NCBI GenBank assembly: GCA_015956445.1 | Contig: WIUZ02000009.1 | Location: 1,302,001 to 1,366,000, forward strand | Direction of reading: 5' to 3' | Length of the DNA: 64,000 nucleotides | Origin: Thelephora terrestris | Taxonomy: Eukaryota > Basidiomycota > Agaricomycetes > Thelephorales > Thelephoraceae | Part shown: positions 45,928 to 56,189 of the stretch, piece after piece | How the letters are laid out: every line of letters begins with the position of its first letter | Numbering within the stretch: the first letter of the stretch is position 1 | Program-made: the position numbers and the translations under genes | The notes under the pieces: generated by a model | What the model was told of the DNA's origin: nothing | Seen by the model: the letters and a program-made list of their open reading frames with translations, nothing else | The model's database searches: none

Positions 45928-46017
45928 GTGACATATTGACAAAGATCACGCAGGTCATTCAAGACGTTGGTCTTATTCGCAGCAATGGTAATAATACAAG
46001 GAGGAGCAAAGATAAGA

Positions 46018-46888
46018 CTAAACCAGAAGGAAAGGATCTACTTTACAAACGCAGTCCTGATCCATCAGACAACGATGGGCAAAGTGAAAGGGGTTGTATA
46101 CCAACTGAGGGCAGTACGAATAGTCCCTCGAAACCGGATCCACCCAGCAGTCCCGGCATCCCAAGACATTGTGCTCCAACCCATTGAACATATCCCTCCT
46201 CACTGAATCTAACCCTTCACGGACTAGATCGAACCCATACTTCTCCTGAAGACTCACCACTTCCAACTTCAGCCGCATTTGAACTTGACGAGCCTTGCTC
46301 GACGGACGACACCACTGACCAGTACGAGTCATTGGACTCTTGCGCGACCTCTTCGGGGTCCTCTCCACCATCTGAAGAGTTGGAGCAGGACTCCAAGGAG
46401 GGGATTGAGGGAGAGGAATGCCCTGATCCTGGCGGAGCCGGAGGGACGACGGGGGAGGACTGAGGGGGGTCGGTGCAGTAGGCACCATGGCATTGATGTC
46501 CGAAGTATCGGAAGAGAGATGCCTGGAAAGGTCCCCAATGTTCCAAGGTGAAGTGAGTAAAGCCGTCATTAAGACTGTTCACAACCACGTACAGCACGTC
46601 CAAACGTTTCTCCAACTTTCTGATCCTATCCTCCCGCTCTCGCTCCATGGCATCCAACAAAGGGGAAACACCAGGAGCTCGCATGACAGTCCTGTTGGGG
46701 TCTTTGTACCCAGCTTGATCACAAAACTGAGGAGGGGTGTGGTGGGCGGTCAAGAAGTCCACGGCCACCTGATTATTGTGGGCAATATTGGCAGGGGTAT
46801 CGTACAGATGCTGTTCAACGTCATAGGGGGTATTGACTGCATAAGGAGAGGTGGAGACAAAAGGAGTAGCAGCAGCGTTGAGAGACAT
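46018..46888 (-). CDS. Coiled-coil / Cys-rich protein of unknown function
   Basis: Two exons on the minus strand: 46258-46888 and 46018-46202, joined by a 55-bp intron (GTGAGT..TTCAG) that removes the in-frame stop at 46217. The protein has about 272 residues. The N-terminus is Ala/Thr/Tyr-rich, followed by a strong short coil (MEREREDRIRKLEKRLDVLY), HQCHGAYC, a Ser/Pro/Glu linker and a C-terminal Cys-rich module with CRDCWVDP, YCPQ, HRC and CVCK. The cysteine spacing suggests zinc binding, but I know no matching family. The order coil, Cys pair, acidic linker and a second Cys group resembles the UCC proteins, so it may be a far relative. No hairpin interrupts it. Confidence 0.6.
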
Positions 46889-47337
46889 GGTAATAGAAGA
46901 AGATATTTGTGAGAGGAGTATTGGTGTAGATTGGTGGGAGTGGAAAAGAGACGATGAAGGGAAAGACCAAGAAACCCCGCAACCTAAATACGCCCAAATC
47001 AATGGGAAGCCCAAAAGAGTAACAACAAATGCACCATTTCTCATTATTATCCCAAAAAGGATAAATGAACCCTCAGCCCCAATCGATCCCATCAGTCCTG
47101 GGAGAAATCCCCACCGATCATGGGAAATCCCCATCACCCTTCTATTGCTACCATGAAACACGAAAATCCCCATTGTATTCCTATTGACTCACTTCCCATT
47201 GTTCCCCTAGCAGTATGTACCATCAATTGTCTTAAGTTTTACTTCTCTGACTCATACACCCTGCCCTAAACTATGCACAGACCACGTCAACTCTTGTTTG
47301 ACTCATTGTAAGATTACTAAGCATGTAGAGGATTGGG
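46889..47337. promoter_or_regulatory. Divergent promoter region between 46888 and 47338
   Basis: About 450 bp between the minus-strand gene and the plus-strand TATA box. It should hold promoters for both. The minus-strand side has only a weak TATTTAG near 46984. Confidence 0.35.
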
Positions 47338-47344
47338 TATATAA
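47338..47344 (+). promoter_or_regulatory. TATA box of the ORF at 47491
   Basis: TATATAA in GGGTATATAAGGAAGAG. A likely 5' UTR intron follows (47420-47469, GTAAGC..TTTAG) before the ATG at 47491. Confidence 0.5.
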
Positions 47345-47490
47345 GGAAGAGTGTTTGCTCCTTTCTTTCCCCATTCTCAATCTCTTCTGTACTTGTCTAC
47401 TAACTGCTCAATAAACAAAGTAAGCTGGGGAATTCTCCTTACGCATTACTCTTCATCTGACTCATTTAGCAGAAATCCTCCTGCCAGTGT

Positions 47491-48114
47491 ATGTTCAGTG
47501 CCCCTAACCCCTTCCCCTCTACTAGTCATATTCAGCGTCTGGTTATCCCTGACGCCAGACGCTCCATCTGGGAGTATAAACTCATCAGGAGTCTTCAAGT
47601 TAATAGAACCTCTGGTCTATTAGCTCATCACCCCTATTACTGTCCCTTCGCCACCCTCGACGCCGGTGTTACCACCCCCCCATTCCTACTCGGGGCTGAT
47701 CACCAGTTCCTCTGGAGATCCGACTTCACTGAAAGTGTGCTAGCCACCGTCTACTTCAGTATTAGTCCTGCCTTTTATTTCCCTACCCCTCGTATTCATC
47801 TTACTACCAACGTTCACACTCACTGCCCAGCTATCATTGTTCTCTGGTGGGACATACCAACTGATCTACCCTTTGCTGTTATAGAATACCTCAGTAGTTT
47901 TGAACGACTCAGTGATCAAGACTTTGAGCCGTTTATTCAACATCTAGTTGAATTCTGCAGCGACTACAACTCGCCTATTCACCCTTATCAATTCGAGTCA
48001 CCCCTCGCTCTTGATATCCCACCTCCTCTCGTCTCTACCCCAGGAACCCCCTTCCTCAAACCTCATCCCGACACACCCTATCCCGCTAATCCTCTAGCGC
48101 CCCACAAACAGTAA
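47491..48114 (+). CDS. Unknown 207-residue protein
   Basis: Single coding exon with an upstream TATA box and a well-formed 5' UTR intron. The middle part looks globular (FATLDAGVTTPPFLLGADHQ, CPAIIVLWWDIPTDLPFAVI, LSSFERLSDQDFEPFIQHLV). The C-terminus is Pro-rich. I recognise no domain. It lies in the repeat island between the Cys-rich gene and a hairpin, so it may be mobile-element cargo too. Base composition is AT-richer than the genes of the first 24 kb. Confidence 0.55.
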   Translation: MFSAPNPFPSTSHIQRLVIPDARRSIWEYKLIRSLQVNRTSGLLAHHPYYCPFATLDAGVTTPPFLLGADHQFLWRSDFTESVLATVYFSISPAFYFPTPRIHLTTNVHTHCPAIIVLWWDIPTDLPFAVIEYLSSFERLSDQDFEPFIQHLVEFCSDYNSPIHPYQFESPLALDIPPPLVSTPGTPFLKPHPDTPYPANPLAPHKQ

Positions 48115-48129
48115 GCAGGCCTTCAACCC

Positions 48130-48545
48130 TAACACTTTCCAGTGTTCCCAGTGGTGTGATCACGGTGTTCCGAGTCAGTAAAATTCAAATTGAGCCTTAA
48201 TGGTGCGCCGGAGTGCACCAGTGTGGTATATCCTGAAAGTACCAAGGCCTTTGACCATGATGTACCAAAATTCGGCAAACCATCAGGAAACTGTGGGAAC
48301 ACTGAAAGGAAACTGGGGACACTGGGAACATCATAAACTCATTCAAAATGTTCCAAATTTCTCAGTTTCCTTTCAGTGTTCCCACAGTTTCCTGATGGTT
48401 TGCCAAATTTTGGTACATCATGGTCAAAGGCCTTGGTACTTTCAGGATATACCACACTGGTACACTCCGGCGCACCATTAAGGCTCAATTTGAATTTTAC
48501 TGACTCGGAACACCGTGATCACACCACTGGGAACACTGGAAAGAA
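48130..48545. repeat. Hairpin of a second family (about 415 bp)
   Basis: Inverted repeat with arms of about 190 bp: CACTTTCCAGTGTTCCCAGT on the left, its complement ACTGGGAACACTGGAAAG on the right, meeting near 48335. The arms match almost base for base. The ends are less clearly bounded than in the CACTGGGG family, and no target duplication could be fixed. It may be part of a larger element extending to about 48716. Confidence 0.7.
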
Positions 48546-48706
48546 CACTGTGAATGAGCCACTCAGGAACACCATGGTTACTTCCTTTGGGAAAATTCAT
48601 GGTTTACCCTCAGATTACCTAATCAGGACATCAAGGTCACATGACCTGGGCAACTGTGGGTTCACTCAGGGTTTTCTTTCAATGAGCCACTCAGGGACAT
48701 CATGGG
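48541..48706 (-). repeat. Near-identical inverted copy of 34196-34366
   Basis: Adjoins the hairpin on its right. It links this site with the spacer before element C 14 kb away; the two copies appear about 99% identical by eye. Confidence 0.75.
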
Positions 48707-48716
48707 TATTTCTATT

Positions 48717-49031
48717 GAAAATCTAATGGGAGTTGCAGGAGAGTCTTGCAAGGAGAGAGGCCTTGTGCCAGTTTGCAACAGCAGGGGAGTGTGTGAGGGG
48801 TTACTGGGGTTGTTGAGAAGGTATAGGGTGTGAGCCACAAACCGTGCACAGAGTGGAGGCAGGTCAACAGGTAGTTGATACCACCATAACCATGACACAT
48901 ATACAAGCCTTTCCAAAATCCAGAGTTTTGAAAGTTTAAGACTTTAACCCAGCAGGTAACAAGAAAAACATGTTAAAATTGATTTCAGTACTAACAGGAT
49001 CTTAGAAGAGAAATGCATTCACAACCATTCT
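48717..49031. other. Downstream region of the STAND gene
   Basis: About 315 bp of CpG-poor sequence after the receptor's stop codon. It probably includes its 3' UTR. No gene. Confidence 0.4.
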
Positions 49032-52000
49032 CTACCTAGCCAATACATGACTAAAATCAAGAATCAACACATCAGTGGGCCCAAAGCACATGACTAAGTG
49101 CTGATCATCCCACTGCACATCGATAGGCTTTCTGAAGGACTTGGGCAGCTGAAAAACCACCCTTCCATTGACAACAACCTGGACCTGAGACTGAATGAAG
49201 TCCCATAGCATAGTGCCATTGGGGTGGAGTTTGCTTGGGGGTATGTTGGACAATTGGATAGGTGATGATCCTGGAATTCCAAAGTCCCACCCCTGGTATC
49301 CTGATTGGGGAGAACAAGCCCAGACCCTTGGGCCATCTGTGACTAAGGATCCTATACCCCTCATATAATCAATCTGTACTTCACCCAAAACTTTCCCTGT
49401 CATGATGGACCAAGCCTGAATGTGGTGGTAACCCAGACAGAAGATCTTGGATCCATCCCCTGCTATCTTAAGACTCTCAACCTCTGACCCAGATGGATTT
49501 GGTACCAGAATGAGTTCCTCTTCACTAGCACCATAAACACAGATTCTTTCCTCCACATCCCAAGCAAAGATTAACCTGCCATTGACAAATTGACCATCTC
49601 TTGTGCTGTTGCCTACAGCTGGAGTTTGGAAGGATGCCTTGCAGAGGCCAGTTGAGATATCCCAGATCCTCACTGTCCCATCTGAATCACTTGTGATAGT
49701 GATCCCATCTTTTGCTTGCAGAGTGGTGTGGACAACTTCATGTGAAGAGGAGGATATAGGATCCAGATTGGTTACAACTGACTCTGTTGATAAAATACCA
49801 ATCTGCCAGAATTTGACTGACTTATCATCAGATGCTGATATGAGAGAGGATGGAGAGGAAAATGCAAGGGCAGTGATGTCATCAGTGTGTCCAATGAATG
49901 TCTCAATGGGATGAGGGTCTGAGCTTGCAATGTCCCAAACATAGGCAGTTTTGTTAACAGCTGCAGCAATGAGCTTGCCATCAGGGGAGAAACAGCAGTA
50001 TTCAGGAGTGCCATCAGTTGCATGGACTTTTTTGATCTCTGCTCTTGATTCAACAGCTTGAACTTTGATAGTCCTTTCATTGCATAGAGCAAACTGTTTA
50101 CCATCCAAGGAGAGGGCAAAGCAATGACCATCATATGATGGTTCAATCTGGCAACCATTGATGTCCCAATGTAAAACTGTATCATTCCTAAGTCTGCTGA
50201 CAATCTGTTGGGGATCTGTTTGGGAGAAGCTGACTTGGTACACATGCTCCTGTTGCTCTATGACACAGTGGCACTCCCCTTTTGAAATGTTCCACAGATG
50301 AATTGTGTGATCAGAAGACCCTGAGGCAATGGTGGCAGAGTCTGCTGAGATGGAAACACTCCAAACCAAGCCTTGGTGACCAGAGAAGTCCTTGACAGTT
50401 CCACCAGTCTGTATATCCCAAAGCTTGACAATTGTGTCATCACCTCCAGATGCAAGCAGTTTCCCATCTGATGAGAAGGTGACAGAGTTAACCTCATCAG
50501 CATGTCCAGAAAGGGTTGCTGTGCAGCTACCAGTGATTGCATCCAGGATGATAATGTCTCCAGATTTCAAGCCAACTGCAATAGTGGCATCCCAGTGTGA
50601 GATTGTCAATGATCTGGAGCTAAGAGAAACTGTGCGAGAACATTTTCCCCATTCAGCTTGAAGTCCCTTGACCACCCTCACATCTTCTGACACAGTTCCA
50701 TAACATCCATAAAGCCATGATGAAGAAGGGCAGAATGGGAGGGCAAAAGAGTATATCTGGGAAGGGTTGTTATGAATTATGTCAAAGTGTTCCAGTAGAA
50801 AACGCTGGGTGTCATTTGCCCACTTCAGTGAGACTCCTGCCTGAATTTCCATCAACTAAAGTCTGGCAAATAGTCCAGACATTACTTACTGTAGCATACC
50901 ATTGCTCAACATCATTCATGGCATAAATCCCGACCTCAAGGCTCCTTGTCAGCACGAGGACTTCAATCCAATACAACAAATTTGTTGCAAAGAATCCATC
51001 AATTGCCTTCTGTACTTCCCCAACATATGGGCTGTCTCTAGGAATCTCCAGAAGGTGTTTTGACCAAAAGCAACATGCATATTCCAAAGCATCTCCAATG
51101 TTCTCCTTTTTTCGAGCAGAGAGATCTTTGAGCTCAGTGAGATCAATAAAATCATCCAAGTTGCAGATGTTCTTCTTCAACCTTTCCCTCATCAACTCCA
51201 GGCATAAAAGGAGAATTTCTGCATGGTGAACTTTGGGGTTTATGAAAAACCATTTGTCTTTGCATCGCTCTGGGTCTGTGAGGAAATCTGGGAATGACTT
51301 ATGGAAGGCCTGAATTGGATCCTCTGCTTTTTCTGGTACAAGGAGAAGGGAGTGGAGGGGGCGGATGGTAGTGGGGATATTGATTACTCTGAGGAGTTTG
51401 GATAACTCAGTTACAGAAAGGGGGTTAAACACAAGCAACACTGCTCCAACAACAGTTCTGAACTGGGAGTATGCCTTCTCCTTGTTCTTATTGCTGGCAA
51501 TGGCACAATCAATGGCTTGCTCAAGAATCTGGGTGTATAAAGGGTCAATTCCCTTTCCTTCTTCACTAAAGCTTTGTGGGAGTGAGGTGATTTGCTCCAG
51601 TTGTTCAGTAGGTGTGAAGCCTGTGGATGCCACATATTTGATGGCTGTTGAAGCGTAGATGAAGTAACCCGCTGCCTTTTTACAAAGGATTTCAATGTGG
51701 GATGGATTTGGCCAAGCTTGTGTGAAGTCACAATCACTCCGGTTTTTAGCAATTTCATTCAACCGTGTCCTAAAGAACAAGCTGAGGTCTTTGTCCACTA
51801 AGGAAGGTTCAACTTCGTGTAGCCTAAGGACTTCTGTGATTGGTTGGAGTGACTTGAGACGAAACCCTGATCGGATTGGAGGTTCAGGACGACCAGTGAT
51901 AAAGAACTTGACAGTGGGGATCTGTTTTACGTATCGGGAGAGGACAGAAAGGATGGCAGAGGCAGGTTGATCATCCTTGCATTCATCAAGGGCATCAATG

Positions 52001-53687
52001 ATGATGAGAGTGGAAATGGGGGTTGCTGTGAGGGGGCCAACAATGGCATCCTGCAACTGGGAACAGAGAGATTTGTGCCCAATGTCAGGATCAGCTCCCA
52101 GGACTTGGAGCAGTTGCTGTCGAAAGGAGGGGTACCGATATGCAAGTTGAAAGGCGAGAGTTGGAAAGATTGCTTGGATGTTGCTCCTGTTCTCAGAATC
52201 TCGAGAACAAAAGAAGCTTGCACCAAGCTTCCCTTCTGCAAAGGCAATCTCTGCAAAGGTCTGGGCAATGGTAGACTTGCCGGTTCCTGCCAGGCCGTTG
52301 AGCCAGAAGATGGGTTGGCTTTTCTTGTCCTCCATCCAATCTCCCAATTTTAGGAGAATGTCAGTCCTTGTACCCCCCAGACACCCCTGCCTGATCCCAG
52401 AAGAGTGTCCAGCATCAGGGGTGTGTCTCATGTTGTTCAGGAGGTTCCGATCCACAATTTCCTACTTCCAGGTTATACATAGCGTCAGCAACAAGAGAAT
52501 GATGCTCACAATAAGCTGGCAACTCTTGTAATAGATGTCTTGTTGCAACAAAGTCTGAAACAAGCATCAGCCATGGAAACTGAATTTCTTCACTTCACAA
52601 ACCTGGTAGTCCATCACTGCATCTCGGACATCTCCAACTACCCCCACAAGCTTATCTGCATTTGCAACATTGTTGAAAAACCCCTCAAATTTTCCTTGCT
52701 CCTTCAATGGCTCCAGTTCTTGAAGAACCTTGTTCAGCTTCCTAACAATCAGCAAATTGTCAGATTCAGATCTTGACCTCACAAAGGGTAGGCTTACTCT
52801 GTCAATTGTTCTCTTCTTTTTCGCTCTTTTACATCGCCCTCAGGAACGGGTTCACAGAGTTGTTCAGCAAGTGCCTTGACCCGTGGTGCCAGTGTTTCTA
52901 TGTCTTGAAGATTTGCATTTGTACGCTGGCAAACCCATAAGCATTGTGCATTGAGTACACAGGAGACAGGTCATACCTCGCAATTCTCAAGGATAAAGCA
53001 GAGACCCCCCGCAACTGACTTGAGGGGGCCAAAGGCATCTGCCGTGTCTCTCACCCCACGGAGAAGTAATTTGGCCGTGGCAGACGCGGTGGATTTCCAG
53101 TTTGATTTTTTCTCGCCTGTAACGGCGCCCGGTTCGGCGGCAACCCCGTGTTGAAGATCCTTCGGTGCGTGATCAGAAACGGGAGCAGGATCTAAATCGT
53201 TCACGGAAATGAGAGACCACAGCAGGAATATCGAAGTTCACATACCGTTGGATTGTGCGCTGTCCCGAATCGTGGTGTCCGATAAGGCTTGCTCAACCTT
53301 TCCACCGTGTCCAGTTGCTGCCACAGTCTCGACGCCTGGGCGCGGATACGAATGTGGAAGATGACTGATTTTGTTTTGACCAGCATCGATCTCTCCCTCG
53401 CCTTCTTCATTGGCTTTGCTCTCGAATATGGGGACAGTCTCTGATCCATCTTGTCGCGCAGGGCGGTCAGTCGAGCGGACGTGTTCTCCGACCGTACCAG
53501 GTCCGCTGGGTTCGAGATCACGGTCGCTGCCCCCTACAAAGGGGGACTCTGCTCGTGAAAGCGGTTCCTCCAAGTCAGCTCTCCCCTCGCCAGTGCCAAT
53601 GCGTTCCCCGTCCTGGTTACGTCTGCTTCGTTTGAAGGGACGCTTGATACGATTCTTCGCTCTGGACAAAGTCTCTCGGAAGCTCAT
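49032..53687 (-). CDS. STAND (NLR-like) receptor: N-terminal helical region, NACHT, WD40
   Basis: Fungal NOD-like receptor of about 1,400 residues; such proteins sense non-self or drive incompatibility and cell death. Exon 1 (53246-53687) is basic then acidic. Exon 2 (52977-53191) has LRGVRDTADAFGPLKSVAGG, typical of fungal NLR N-termini. A third segment (RTNANLQDIETLAPRV .. KLNKVLQELEPLKEQG) follows. Exons between about 52.7 and 52.4 kb are less certain. The NACHT part has Walker A LNGLAGTGKST, Walker B LIIIDALDEC and FFITGRPEPPI. A 49-bp intron (50841-50889) joins WYAT to AGVSLKWANDTQRFLLEHFD. The rest is at least six WD40-like repeats (LSGHADEVNSVTFSSDGKLL, GSSDHTIHLWNI, DDKSVKFWQIG), degenerate towards the end. 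The body from about 53.0 kb downstream is strikingly CpG-poor compared with exon 1. Confidence 0.88.
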
Positions 53688-55439
53688 GTCGATGTGAGAC
53701 CAGCGATTGAAGATGAAGATGGTGGTGCGATAACGGATGATGGCCCTCGTGGCTTCGGCGCGATTCTGCGCTAGCGCTAAGCGTGGGTATCATCCCACAG
53801 CCACACCGTGGACCTTCGTTCGACTTCACTTTCTATTGGTTTTCACTGCCATTTTCCAATGCGGTATGTCTAGTCAACGTCCTGTATACCTCGGATAGGT
53901 ACTTACACTTGAGACTGCCGAGAGTTCACCTCCAGCGTCACCGCTCAGCCTGATCCCCCAGGCCGGACCGATTTCACCCCGCTCTTGAGCTAGCCAATCA
54001 CCCATTCTCGCTGCGGTTATTGTCAAGTCAATTCCAGTCCGATTCATCAATGACAGTGATAGCACGAGCCCGAAGATCCGCTCCGGTCCCAGCTCACAGG
54101 GTGTGCAGGACAGTATTGAGATCCCCCGGCGGAAGATCCAGATTGAACACCGGTGATCATGTAGTCGTGCGTGCTGAAAAATCGGAGGGTACGAAGGGAA
54201 ATATTGAGGTGAGTATCGTATCGCTTGAAATGGGCAGGTTTGCGGCAATGTCACCATGAAGAACGGAGGGCTTCGGAGCATTTCTTTGGGGCGAAAGTGA
54301 GAGTGAAACGGCGGGAAGATACTTGGGTGGTTGGGGTGTTGACCTCAGCTCCACGATTCGGTGCGTTCCCTCACGGTCTGTCCGCACTGTTATATCGTTT
54401 TGTTGATTCAGGATTCGATGCGACTGCGAACGAACTTCCAGCTCCTCTTCTGAATTCCCTTCCGATCGCACGCCGTGATGGACTCTCAAGTTTGCACACT
54501 GACGTACGCATCGACTGTTATCCCCCAAAATTGCCGCACCAATTCCGCCGTCCTTTGTCAAGGGTTGCGCGGACGGAATAGTTCCATTGCCTCGTCCCAC
54601 GCCTTCATCCCGAAGTCCTTTATTCGGCGCTATCGACTCACCCGCCCAGCACCGTCCCCATCTTAGTGCGACAGCCCGGATCAGTGCAAGACCTCTGCAG
54701 TCGACTTCGCCATGGAGTTGTGCTGCAACCCGGTCCTGGCTAAATGCAAGGTGGTGAAGCTTGCTGATTTGGAGCTTCGCGGAGTCGTGCTCTAGTTCGC
54801 CGAGCAGTTACTTGTCTAGAATTAGATAACGTTGGCGCACAAATCGTTGTCTCCCATTCTTTACACCTCCGTTTTGGCCAGTACCGGCGACAGCAATCAT
54901 AAATGCACATATCCATTTGACGCCGCCAATAATCACAACCGTACTCACACGCGGCCATAATTGTTTTGTGGTTTGCACCTCTAAGGTTGAGTGGCCAACT
55001 ACGACCAGAGCGTCAACGCGTCACCCACCAATCTGAGGAATTCCGTCGCTTTCGAAATCTACCGCCCAAGTGGTTTGGGAAATCAACCCAGCGACCAAGA
55101 ACCGTGATCATGAACCAAAACCACAGCAAAGGGGTAAAGATGAAAAACAAATATAAATAACACGGATCAGAGCAAACGACCGTGATGAAGGTGTACGAGC
55201 AACGTTCGTGGCTACTGCATTCACCGATAGACGGAACACGATAGGTCAACCGAAAGAAATATCAGAGGACCGGGCGAATCTTATGAGACCGTGACGACGG
55301 GTCGACGCAAATTTCGAGACCTCGACGAAGGTGCTTGGAGCGTTCTCGCGAGGCCAAATGGAATAGCGTAAATTTGACGATGATATCGCGACGTGTCTCC
55401 AGTTACACACGAAAAAGCCAAACTCCCCTTCGGACCGTG
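53688..55439. other. Region without a recognised gene
   Basis: 1.75 kb. Its right-hand part may hold the promoter and terminator of neighbouring genes. A minus-strand ORF at 53874-54281 contains a plausible stretch (LSLSLMNRTGIDLTITAARM) but has no family match or convincing splice pattern. Overlapping ORFs of similar length on the other strand make any call unsafe. Confidence 0.4.
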
Positions 55440-56189
55440 TCACGTATTTCTATCATCAACCACTCCAGCACCCGCGACCTTCTTGCAAGTTCCCGACCCA
55501 ACGACCTTCAGTTGCGACGGGAGTTCCGATGGAGTCGACGGGGTATCGTCCTCGGTACCCAAATCCATCGACATCGTACCAGACCCCCCATCAAGCTCAT
55601 CGACCTGGAGGCTCTCGGGTAATAGACAAGGTCCACATAAACCATCCACGAGGCGCTCGGCGTCCACTGAGTAGGGATAGATTACGCCGTAAGCCTCTCC
55701 CTCCGGCACCAGACTCTTCATCTCCCCAAGCGCTGCAGCAATCGACTTCCTCATTCCGACCTGAGCATCGGGTGAGAGGAACGTGTTCTCGTTTCCGAAC
55801 TTGCGAAGGCGACTGCGGAGGTTCGACATCGCCGCTTCGTCTACGATAAACGGGCATTCGGAAGACCTTGAGAAGGCCAAGTCCGTGATAGTTCTGTGCG
55901 CGCCAGGCGCGTCCTAAATATCGATCGTCAGTGATGGAAAAAACGCGAGTCCACTGCACGTTCTCACCTCTTCGATGTCATCCATTAAGGTTTTTATGGT
56001 TATTGAAGTCGGTGAGGGTGGACTCGAGACGACGTTGTGCACTCCGTTCCTCCACTGCCATCCCCACGGCCCCATGTATGTGTCCAGATAAAACGGAGCG
56101 ACCCACTCGCGTCCTTGAATGAAGAAGGATTCCTGGGCCGGGTTGTATCGAGTTTGGTAGATGGTAGACATCTCAAAGTGTGAGCTCAT
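55440..56189 (-). CDS. Hypothetical protein, possibly frame-disrupted
   Basis: The first exon (ATG 56189 or 56171) encodes MSTIYQTRYNPAQESFFIQG and WVAPFYLDTYMGPWGWQWRN and ends at GAAGAG/GTGAGA. The obvious acceptor is ATATTTAG near 55917. The downstream coding-like frame (DLAFSRSSECPFIVDEAAMS .. EAYGVIYPYSVDAERLVDGL .. stop 55440) is not in phase with the first exon through that splice. Either another donor is used or a frameshift has occurred. No known domain. The acidic/Ser tail is disordered. Confidence 0.4.

Noticed and set aside
54157-54600. 147-codon minus-strand ORF and the overlapping plus-strand ORF at 54225-54581
   Set aside because: Equal-length ORFs on both strands, no domains and no splice-consistent extension.
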